From Kalmusia sp. IMI 367209 (Eukaryota; Ascomycota; Dothideomycetes; Pleosporales; Didymosphaeriaceae), in contig JAPEUQ010000001.1 in NCBI GenBank assembly GCA_027946365.1, positions 3,596,001 through 3,660,000 of the forward strand: a stretch of DNA of 64,000 nucleotides, given 5' to 3'. A program made the translations under genes and the position numbers. Positions 34,933 through 44,759 of this stretch are shown here, piece by piece (the stretch's first letter is position 1; each line of letters opens with the position of its first letter). Under the pieces are notes generated by a model. The model had not been told where the DNA came from, ran no database searches, and worked only from the letters and a program-made list of their open reading frames with translations.

Positions 34933-35539
34933 CGTCGGGTAGTTATGAGAGCGTATTGTTTACTTGTTTGGGAGTAGCGATGAGGCGAGCGCTCGGCGCG
35001 CTTTCACGTCGGCACGTGCAGCTAGCAGGGATTATGCCTAGTAAGCGAACGTTATCCATACCTGAGTAATGAATCGACTCTCATTCTCATCTATAATCAT
35101 CGCGAATACAATCACAATGCAAGTAAACAATCATGTCCTATGTTAACTGGTTCAGACCCGATACCATTTCGAGCGAATGCTGAGCTGGCTCGGATGTACC
35201 ATCTGCACTACGCTTCGCGATATGTGCTCTACAAACAAACGACTCTCCCGATCTATACTGCTCACCATAGTGATTGAAAAGCATAGATGTGGCTTTCGTG
35301 AAGCTCCGCCAGATCACCCAATTACAGGCGTGGAACATACATGTAATGATGATATTAGTTACCAGGTGTAGCGACTTGAGTTGTGATTGGTACAGCATGC
35401 GCCGTCGTATAGATCTTGCAGATCAGGCAACAACATTCAGCTTGGCTCAGCCGCAGGAAAGCGTCCCCCTATTAACACTGTGAACGCCCCCAGCTGCCCT
35501 GGATGCGCCAGGAGCATTCTGCCTAATCGTCAAAGTGTG
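34933..35539. promoter_or_regulatory. Divergent intergenic region, TDP1 / NLR-like gene
   Basis: 607 bp between the TDP1 start (minus) and the NLR-like start (plus). Frames run through it without domain content. It holds both promoters; no specific motif recognised. Confidence 0.45.
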
Positions 35540-38355
35540 ATGGCAGACAACGCATGGAATATCACGACAGGCACGCAGAATTTCAACACGGTTCCCAACA
35601 ATGGCGGGGTCATTACTGGTCATGTATCAGCCGACTCCGCCCAGCTGATCGGTTGGTGGATGTTTGTCGATTTTTCGATTCAATGCTGACATGGAATAGG
35701 CTCGCAAACAAATTATTATTACCAAGGCAGGTCGCTGTTGAAAGTCCTACCCCTTCATAGGTAATGACTAATATCGTATCTTCCTGATAGAGCCATCAAA
35801 CACCCCGCCGAAACCCTCCTGCATAGTTCCTTTTCGTCGCGATGACGATTTCGTTGAACGTGGGGCGCTACTCGATCAGATATGCGAGAAATGCTCAGTG
35901 CCAGCATCACGGATCGCGTTAGTAGGCCTTGGTGGCGTAGGAAAATCACAGCTTGCCATCGAGTATTGCTATCGCGCTACTGAGCGTTCTCCGGAGACGT
36001 GGGTGTTCTGGGTGCATGCTAGTAGCACAGCGCGAGTCAAACAAAGCTTCCGAGATATTGTAGATCAAGTTAGGCTTCGAGCAGCTCCACAAGTGGATAT
36101 ATTCAAGGTAGTCTATAACTGGCTTCGAGACGAGACAAATGGGAGGTGGCTGCTTGTGTTGGACAGCGCCGATGATATAAATGTCTTCACTCATCCGTCG
36201 GACATTACCAAGGATTATCAACCAAATTTATCAACATTTATACCCGCACAGCTCAGTCATCATGACAACTCGAACAAAACAAGTGGCATTAGATCTCGTC
36301 GAACCGGACGATGTAATACAGATCGAGCCCATGAACGACATAAGCGCGGAAGCACTTCTTGAAAAGAAGCTAGGACAACATATCGACAAAGATGGCATTG
36401 ATGCTCTTGCAAAAGAGCTGGAGTATATGCCACTCGCTCTCGTTCAGGCCGCCGCCTATATTCGACAAGAAGCACCAAGATGCTCAGTGCTGCAGTATTT
36501 GCAAAAGTTCCGCCGAAATGAAAAGAGTAAAACAACACTGCTTGACGTCCGCCATAAAGCAGGACACCTAAGAAGAGACCGGGAGGCCAAGAGCTCCATT
36601 CTGATAACCTGGCAAATATCCTTTGATCATATAAGAGATATGAATGGGGGGTCCGCCGCAGATCTACTGTCATTGATGAGTTTTTTCGACCATGAAGGCA
36701 TTCCCAAGTCACTACTAGTTCAAACGGACGAAAGCCAGATTGCTAATGAAAACGACTCGGAAGCTAGCATCGAGGAGCGTTTCGAGGAAGACCTTCGCAC
36801 GCTGAGAGACTTCTGCTTCGTCTCTCTGACCACAGATCTCGACATGTTTCAGATGCACAGTCTTGTACAGCTAGCTATGCGTGATTGGCTCAAAATCCAA
36901 GGACGACACGAGCAATGGAAGGTTCGATCTATCATGGCTCTTTGCAGAAAATTTCCCGGGGATCCTTATGAAGATCCCATCACAAGTCGATTATATTTTC
37001 CGCACGCTCAATCAGCTGTAGCACATAAACCCAAGGATGTAGCTCCTCAAAGACGGTGGGCTATACTTCTTCATGGAGCATGGAAATTTGGGGAAATGGT
37101 AGCCAGCTTTACCGTCGCGGAAGAAATAATTGGAAAGGCTACGATCGTAATACAAGCGTGGCTGAGCGAGGGATCTTCACAATCCGAATCCGTTTTAATA
37201 CTAGATCTCATGAGTGCACTTGCTAGGAGCAAGTCTTTGAAGAATCAATGGAGGGAAACCGAAGCTTTATGTGAGCAGATTGTAGCCTTATCCCACAATA
37301 CCCAAAACCTTACAGACCTCAATATAATGGGATATATTCAGAACGTCTCGTCTATCTACTGGCGGCATGGCCATGCCCAGAATGACCTGGACAGACAAAT
37401 TGTGGAGATAGGAGAAAGGCTGTGCGAAAATGGTGCCGAACAAAACGAACCCATAATTCTCTCTATAATGGCAGGTGCCTGGTATAGGAGAAAGAGTTAT
37501 GCAACATCCGAGAAGCTTTATAGACGCGTGTTGGGCATTTACTTTGAGTTGTATGGGTTGAACAGTTATTATACCCTAAATGCCATGAGTAGCTTGGCAT
37601 ATGTGCTACTGGAGCAAGGTCAATGGAAAGAAGCTCGTAAGCTGTTGGAAGTATCAAGTCAACGTTCCAATCAGCTGCTTGGGCCAGAAGCTTTCGATTC
37701 ATTAAAAGCCAAAGTAAGTCTAGCTGGATCGTATTTCATGGAAGGACTTTTTAAAGAAGCTGCAGAATTAGCGGTAGACGTGATGAAAATACGGAAAAGA
37801 TTATTCGGGCCTTATAAAGTTGATTATCTTATTGATACAATGAACGTCATAAGCATCTACATTATGCTAGGAAAATTTAAAGACGCAGAAGAGCTATGCC
37901 GTATGGCCAAGGAGAAGATGCAGACAATATTTGGGTTAGAGCATAAAGACACTTTGGTTGCTTCTCTCCAACTAGCGTGTATCTTATGGATACAAGGACG
38001 TTGGAAAGACGCAGAAGAGATAGAATTAAAAACATTGGACGTAACGGCTAAAGTCTTCGGACCGAGAGATCCATTGACACTAAGTGCTAAAGCACTACGG
38101 TTTCAACGTTCAAAGAGATGGGATTTTGTCGAGGATTTACAGAATCAGGCGATATCGAAGTTTGCCGACGGTGGTTCACATTATTTCTCGCAGATCAGCA
38201 TAGGCAAAATGGCCATGTTCTTCCACGAACAAGGTCGAAACGCAGACGCTATCTCAGCTATGGAGAGTTTTTTGAGGCTTATAGGGCATCCCATTGGCTG
38301 CATGCACCCTGACCTGTTTGCATATTTTTTACTTCTCGAACAGTGGCGGTCGTAA
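35540..38355 (+). CDS. NB-ARC-TPR NLR-like protein with short Asn/Gly-rich N-terminus; frame-broken
   Basis: Exon 1 (35540-35651) encodes MADNAWNITTGTQNFNTVPN followed by NGGVITGHVSADSAQLIG. A short exon from 35700 (SQTNYYYQG) probably follows, but its exit to the next exon is unclear. From about 35791 the frame reads PFRRDDDFVERGALLDQ, Walker A GLGGVGKSQ, WVFWVHASS and Walker B RWLLVLDSADD. It then jumps to another frame near 36243 (STFIP, then HSSVIMTTRTKQVAL, the RNBS-B/sensor region). The second frame runs intact to 38355 with ELEYMPLALVQAAAYIR (GLPL-like), FQMHSLVQLAMRDW (MHD-like) and a long helical array of TPR character (GQWKEARKLLE, GKFKDAEELCR, GRWKDAEEIEL). Fungal NLRs of this layout act in allorecognition and programmed cell death. 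The break fits one extra C in 36243-36245; a 55-nt intron (36197-36251) with a poor donor is the alternative. Confidence 0.75.
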
Positions 38356-38708
38356 TCTATCTTCGGATGACTCGCATTATAACATGTGCGTGTTCTCACT
38401 TGTGCATTATGAATCCTCATGTGACTCTAATTATGATTCTCACGTATTCTACTTCATATGTTATGAACCCTCAAGTCATTGAAGCGACGATGTATACAGA
38501 CTCCTTTCCTACTGTAGTATGCCTGGTTTTCAGGAGTACTTCCTGTATCGCAACCCAATATTTTATATCACGCACCAGCCTCCCTCCTACCATGTCCCTT
38601 TCGCCATGTCTCATACACCCGAGCGCACTCTTACATAGACTTGGCGTACGTAACTTAACTTAAGACTTTGATAAACTCATTTGCTTCAATTCTACTCTCT
38701 ATAATCCT
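38356..38708. other. Intergenic, convergent 3' ends
   Basis: 353 bp between the NLR-like gene and ELP2. AT-rich, with an imperfect repeat of a TATGAAYCCTCA element near 38408 and 38462. No gene. Confidence 0.5.
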
Positions 38709-41148
38709 TTACGTTAACACATTAAATACCCTCACCGAGCAGTCATCACTCGCAACCGCCATCTGCCCTCCGCCCGGCCTCCAAACGATCTGATTGACCC
38801 CCTTCCCAGGCGAAACATCTCTCGCAACATCTACCGTAGCCACCTTGTCCAACTCATCAGAACCACTCGTACCAACCACCAGCTCTCCATTCTCAGTGCC
38901 GAACGCAAACCGCAGTTTTCCCTCTAGAAGCTGGCGATCACACGCCACAGTCATAACCGCCGCCTTCGCCGCGACAGTGCCCTTAAGTACCACCTCGTCG
39001 CCACTTATTTGCCATATTTTAACGCTCTTATCTCGGCCAGCAGTCATGAAAGTTGGCGTAGGCAAGGGTGTCCAAGAAGCGCCCAGAATCATCCTTGTGT
39101 GGCCCTTCGGATTGGAGTATTTGAGTGCATATGCGGCATCTGCACCTTGCTCCCAGACAACCCACTGCCTATCTCTCCCCACGCTGAGCAGATACTTATC
39201 GTCGGGAGAGAATTGCAACGCCGTCACGGTTAACGAGTGTGCCTTCAGTGGCGGCTTGATTTCGAGCCACTCTTTGGTGTCGTATAAGCGGATGACGGCG
39301 TGGTCGATGGAGCTGGCGCGACATGCGGTGGCTACCAAAGAGCCGTCGGAACTCACGGCTACTGCTGAGATCTCGTAGCCGTGGCCGTACAATTTTTCTG
39401 TTTCGGGCCAGAGGAGGTGCCGCGCGAGATGGTCTTCGAAAGGCGGGTGGTCGAACTCGAGGGTTGATTTGCGGACGATGGACGCGGGATCGACGGCTTC
39501 GCGGTCGTCGGCGTCATCGTTGTCTACGGTATCTTCCTCGCTGACAGCTTGGATCGCTTTGTTTGAGAGGCCGAGCACGGGTACGTTTGCCGCGTCTGGC
39601 CGATCGGCGTTCGTGGCTTCAATTTTGCATAGTTTGTCGAGCATCTCTGCGACGCCTTTTGGCTCGTCGAAGACACGGAGGAGTTTCTCGTCGGCGCCGG
39701 AGATGAACTGCACATTGTTGATGCAGTCAATGCAGTTCAGGTCGTAGCCGTGGATCTGTGGGCGCGAAAACTCGTGCCATGATGATCCTTCGTCGCGTTT
39801 CCATTCTGAGAACAAACGGGTGGTCTGGTCCGAGCCTGTTGTCAGAAGGTATGTTCCATCTCTTGACCAGCTCAGTCCTTTGACTTCCCGCACGTGGCCT
39901 GTGATTGCGACTTGTTGCGCCCACATGTCTTCTGTGGAAGAATACGTCCATCTGCGCCAACTGCCCGTGCGTCCGAGAGACACCACAGAATTACCATCAG
40001 GGGACCATAGACCGATCCAGAAACCTCCCGCGCTACCAGTTGCACTGGTAGAACCTTTTTGGGCACTTATCTCGCCGAGCCTGGTGATACAGACCCACAC
40101 ACCGGATGTTGAGTCTGCCTCCCAGATAGCGAGAGAGTTATCTTCGGAAGTAGATAGTAGCTGAAGCTTCCCTGCTCGATGACGCCAAGACGCTGTGTAT
40201 ATCCAGTCCTCATGGCCCAAAAGTAAAGCTTCAAATGTAACAGAATACTTCGACGCTGCCGAGGCAAAGCGGTGAGCTTTATTAGACAGCGATTTACCAA
40301 GAACTCCCAGGGCTGGATCATTTAGCGCGCTACTCACAGCAGGTAGCTCCTCGCCTTCATGCACGCGCCAAAGACGAATGTACTTGTCTTGACTTGCCGA
40401 TACAAGGAGCAAGTCGCTGTCCTTGTCGGAGCTCTCCCGCGTGAAGTCCAATGCACGTATCCATCCATCGTGTCCAGTCAGAGTAGCAGATAATTGAAAT
40501 TGGGTATCATGAGAAACGAAAATCTGAATGGTGCTGCGCGTGCCTCCCACAGCCAAGATAAGCGAAGAGTCGTCCAACTTAGCTAATGCAACGGCCAAGG
40601 GAAAATAACGCGGGGCTAGTGATATTGATTGGATCAATTCAACATCAATGGTGGTGAAGTCTGCATCGTGGGCCAGCTTCCATATCTTTACAACGCCATC
40701 TGATGCTCCGGTCGCGAAGACGTCGGAACCAGGCAAAGTGGCGATCCGGGTTATTGGGCTCTGATGCTCTGTGATAGTCTTGACGAGATCGAACTTCCTC
40801 TGAGAATTCTGGACATCTTTCCATATCCGTAAGGAGTGGTCTGCTGCACCACTAAGAAGAACAGAAGCACTTGACGATTCTGTTGGAAAGAATCTGACAG
40901 CGTTCACCACATCGGTGTGTCCATTCAAGATCGCAGTCACGCCTCGTAATTGTTTACTCTGCTTCGGGTTAATCAAATGTCAAATGTCGAGAAAGTAGAT
41001 GATATCATTTTCATACCGAAGGCTCCCACAAAGCTATGCAATTATCTGCACCAAACGCCAACAGCTGTGAGCCATTTTGGTCCCAGTCAGCGGCAGCAGG
41101 GTTTCGATTCCCACCAATCGAAAAGAACTCTGGTGAAACGCTCATCAT
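38709..41148 (-). CDS. ELP2: Elongator complex subunit Elp2 (WD40)
   Basis: Two exons, 41017-41148 and 38709-40961, giving about 794 residues, close to the usual Elp2 length. Exon 1 begins MMSVSPEFFSIGGNRNPAAA and runs through DWDQNGSQLLAFGADNCIAL to WEPS, the conserved Elp2 N-terminus; the open frame alone would miss it. Two seven-bladed beta-propellers are visible as repeated WD-type units: NGHTDVVNAVRFF, TGHDGWIRALDF, LGHEDWIYTASW, ITGHVREVKGLSWSRDG, YGHGYEISAVAVSSDG, KGHTRMILGASW. QIHGYDLNCI plus EKLLRVFDEPKGV is an Elp2 signature. Elp2 is a scaffold of the Elp1-Elp2-Elp3 subcomplex that adds the carboxymethyl precursor at U34 of tRNAs. It is head-to-head with URM1. Confidence 0.95.
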
Positions 41149-41313
41149 TATCGTTGATTAAGCTGAGGTGCGAGGCAGCAGTACTAAGTCATCCACTTTC
41201 GAGATTTCTACCGCGCTAGTCTCGCTTACTGTTCCGTTCACGGTTTAGCGCTGGCCGTGAACTACACCTTTCGACTCGCCCCTCTTCCTAGGACATTTAC
41301 CTGAAGTCCCGCG
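41149..41313. promoter_or_regulatory. Compact bidirectional promoter, ELP2 / URM1
   Basis: Only 165 bp separate the ELP2 start codon (minus) from the URM1 start codon (plus), so both promoters and both 5' leaders must fit in or near it. No TATA box was noticed; a CTAG-rich, pyrimidine-biased stretch lies at 41216-41295. Confidence 0.7.
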
Positions 41314-41750
41314 ATGTCGGCATCCAAGGGCGATGATACGATCTCGATAACAGTGGAGTTTAGGTGCGTGATTAGAGTGCTCCGTGCTTTTTATGAGATG
41401 CTGATACAGAGCAGTGGAGGGCTGGAGATGCTCTTCTCTAACGAACGGAAACTAGATCTCACCATCCCTAGCAAAGATGAGAACGGAACCTGCTCGAATG
41501 TGGCTTTCTTGGTGAGGCATCTTTGTGATACAGTCATGAAAGATCCGAGAAAAGAGCTTTTCGTTCTTGATGGCACCGTGTACGCCTATAACAATAATGA
41601 AAATTAGTAACTTATGCTAATCACGTCGTTAGGCGACCTGGTATTCTGGTGCTTATAAACGATGCGGACTGGGAACTCGAGGGCGAAGACAAATATGAGA
41701 TACAAGGCGGTGACAATATTCTGTTCGTCTCCACACTACACGGAGGATAA
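41314..41750 (+). CDS. URM1: Urm1, ubiquitin-related modifier and sulfur carrier
   Basis: Three exons, 41314-41363, 41412-41579 and 41633-41750, giving 111 residues. The protein reads [20 protein letters not shown] in the beta-grasp start. After intron 2 comes [20 protein letters not shown], and it ends [14 protein letters not shown], the invariant Urm1 C-terminal Gly-Gly needed for thiocarboxylation. The acceptor of intron 1 is taken as ACAGAG before C-AGT, because this gives VEFSSGGLE as in other Urm1 proteins. Uba4 activates Urm1, which supplies sulfur for 2-thiolation of wobble U34 (with Ncs2/Ncs6) and can be conjugated to proteins. The open frame without splicing ends early at 41607. Confidence 0.95.
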
Positions 41751-41833
41751 ACAAAACCTTATTTTAGTCTGGCAATGTATGCCTTTTGCGCAATACTTTC
41801 ATTAATGATCATGAATCAGGACAATGATGAATC

Positions 41834-43474
41834 TCAGCCCGCAGCAGAATTGACAGGCACTCTTTCAACACCCCTCACCCACCTCCTTCGTCTCCACTCT
41901 CCCTTTCGACTCGGCCTACCAATTTCCCACGCCCGCCTCAAAACCTCCCTCTCGCTATCACTCTCCAGCCTACCTACGCTTCCCCCGCTTCGCTTCTGCA
42001 ATTTTTTTCTTTCCTTAGCACTCTTCCCGCTCCGTACACTTGCTTCCCGTATGTCGTCTAATTCCTCGTAGTGCAAGTCTGTGACCCATCGTTCGCCTTC
42101 GACTTCGACCTCTACGCCAGTGACGCAGCGCTCTTCGACCCATTCGCGGGATAGCAGGTCTAGCGACCATTTTTTGTCGCTCCAGCGCCAGCCACGCGGA
42201 GGCTGCACGTCCTCAAAGAATGGCGTGCCTTTCGGTCTATCTCCCGCGATCCTCGACGGAGCCAGCGGCGCATACGGAGTCGGACTGAAGATGAAAGATT
42301 CGTATTCACCATCTTCGTCGTGCAGCGGTCTATGCTGCAGCTCGAAAATCTCGACTTCTCTCGTCTCGGGATCGGTCTCAAGCTCGATGTCTTTTGACAG
42401 TCCGAGGAGAAACGAGCGACCTTCGTGTTCCTTTTCCGAGAGACGACGCTCGTTTTCGGGGGTCGCGAGGAGGTCTTGGATTGTGGGGTGGCCGAGGACG
42501 ACGAGCGTGTAGCCGATTACGAGGAAGACGAAGCGCCAAGGGATGAGATGGGCGAAGATGAAGAGCATGCAGGACGTGCACAAGAGAATAATGTAGAGGG
42601 TGGAAGATAGGGCTTCGTTGGAGAAGTTTGTGAGCGGTGTGATGAATGATACGACGGCATCATGTCCGCGGGAAAAGTCCTCCATTACGTTCTGCAGGTC
42701 GCGCATGTTCCTGAAGAAATCTTTGGAGAGCTCAGGTGCAGGCTTGACTGTTCTTGCCGCCGCCAGTGGCGGGCCTGTCAAAGGATACAGATCCGTGGGA
42801 AGATGCGCAGGCGGGGGCGGATGTCGAGCTAGGAAGGCGGGCACCATGATGAAGAAGAGGCAGCATGCGAGTGGTAAAACTGCGACCAGAGTAGGATTCA
42901 CGCATATGAAGGTGTAGACGAAAAGGAAGGAGAGGGTCTGCGTGGGTTGGCGCCAGGTAAAGAGACGGATGGCACGGTTCTGGGCTACAAAGGCTACGCC
43001 TATACGGGCGTTGAAGCGGCGGAAGTTGGAGGACATCTGAGGGAGGGAAAAGTTGGGACGGTCGACATATTTCCTGGAACGCCGGTCTTTCGTCTGGGGG
43101 GTTGGGGCATCATCATCGAGGTCTTGAGGAAGTACAGAGGAGAGGAGCCTGGGGAAGGAGTCAGTCATGTGATGCTGGATGTGAGCTCGAGAATGGACGA
43201 AGATGGGTCATGGGGATATGGAGGGGAGGAATTACATTGTAAACAATCTATCTGAGACTCGGGACGACGATTCCTGACGTCCAACGCTGTCGCCTAAAGA
43301 CTCCAACTTGCCTTTGAGCTTGCTGGCAGATAGATGATGTCGCGAGCCATCGTTGCTAGGTGTTCGAGAACCGGCCGATGATGACGGACGGGATTGGTCG
43401 TCTGGGCCCGTCACAGACAGCACTGGGATCGGGGTGTCGCGGTTGACGAAAGGATCCGCCGCTTCGTTGCTCAT
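41834..43474 (-). CDS. Pex24p/dysferlin-domain peroxin (Pex28-32 family)
   Basis: Two exons, 43236-43474 and 41834-43148, 517 residues. The start is at ATG 43474 (MSNEAADPF); codons upstream in the frame look like 5' UTR. A Ser-rich N-terminus precedes hydrophobic segments: TQTLSFLFVYTFICVNPTLV, VLPLACCLFFIMVPAFL, LSSTLYIILLCTSCMLFIFA and WRFVFLVIGYTLVVLG. The C-terminal dysferlin-like part shows KEHEGRSFLLGLSKD, IFELQHR, then FEDVQPPRGWRWSDKKWSLD and EERCVTGVEVEVEGERWV. These integral membrane proteins sit at peroxisome-ER contact regions and control peroxisome number and size. The tail is Arg-rich. Assignment to one paralogue (28/29 against 30-32) is not possible by eye. Confidence 0.85.
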
Positions 43475-44759
43475 GATTGGGAATTCCGCTGCTCTTCCTG
43501 AGTTGGGTGGAGGAGGTTGATGCTGGAGAAATGCACCGCCACAGTTCTTGGAGTCGGCATTCACACGTTCACATGTTCGCTGCTGCGGCGCCCGTGCATA
43601 GTTCCAGCTCACAGCGGCATAGCAAGGTTATGCGTGGACGTCTGCAAGGGGTGCAAGGCGCGAAGGCGCGAAGGCGTGAAGGCTAAAGGCTAGGTCGGCT
43701 CCAAGAGTATGGAGAGATGGAGTAGATGGAGAGATGGCCCTGGGCCGACGTTGGCGGAATGACGGCATGTGCAAGCGCGAGGCGTGTCGGGCGGCGCGTG
43801 GCCGGCACTTGTGATGTGCAGGCGGCCCGTGTGCCCTTCCCCTTTCCGCCAGGGACCAAGTGACACCAGCGCGGCCCACACTTGCAGAACAGACATCCAT
43901 GGATCGCACGCGTGGGGATGGCATAATGCCGTAGATGCGACTTGGAGATGCGTGGCGAACCAAAGCAGGTACACGCGCAACTGTTGCGGCCGCCTCCACA
44001 CCCCGGGTGTATCACCATGCCGCGTGTGCGCTGACAGCGGCTGGCCATGCGAGGCAGAGGGACCGTTGAGGGCATTTGCAGGCCCGCCTCCATAGGGTCT
44101 GGAAATTTCAAGTGCGTGCACCGGCGCCGTGCCCGCTGCCCGAAGGCCCTGAACGGCGGGCCATGCACGCAGGTCGCAAGGTCGTACTGCGAGACCCTCT
44201 GTGTGTCGCTGCTACGACGTCTGCGCGCGCGGGGCGGGCGTGGGCAAGCAAGCCGCTCCATCTATCGCAGACTGGCATTCGCTGAGGAGCGGTTTCCCGG
44301 GAGAATTGTTGTTTTGGTATTATTATCGCACGGCTATTCGTCGACCTGCAAAGGCCCGCTGGGTGGTCTGTGTTCTGGGCATCGACATATCGCAACCTTA
44401 CCCTACCTGAATCGCCTGCGAGCTACTGCCAATACTACTATACTCTCCCTCTCCCTCTCCCCTATCCGTCGCCTCTCCCCCGCGCTCCCACGCCAGCACC
44501 TTCGTCTGCTTGATGCAACGACCGTGACCTGCTCGAGGACCTTTTTCGTGCCGCCTCCCTGCTCCTTCCCTCAACCCGGCTTGATCGAAATGCCCACGTC
44601 CGCATAGTCCTCACTCCAAGCCTCGAGCTTGGGGAGCCGTCCAGCGCGCACACCAGAGCAGAGACACATCTGAGAGGAGGCTTTGGAGGCGTGAGGTGAT
44701 CCGGAGCCATCAGTCAGCACGCCTGCTTACCGGCTGCGCGTCGCCCAGAGGTTGACACA
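43475..44759. promoter_or_regulatory. Long GC-rich divergent intergenic region upstream of the Pom1-type kinase
   Basis: 1.29 kb between divergent genes. Long overlapping frames on both strands reflect high GC content and lack domains. A CT-rich tract at 44441-44480 (repeats of CTCCCT) is a likely core-promoter element. A five-codon upstream frame (ATG 44590, stop 44605-44607) could lie in the kinase 5' leader. Confidence 0.5.

Noticed and set aside
36197..36251. Possible 55-nt intron in the NLR-like gene
   Set aside because: Donor GTCGGA is poor and splicing would remove the family-like LSTFIP segment; kept only as an alternative to the frame break.
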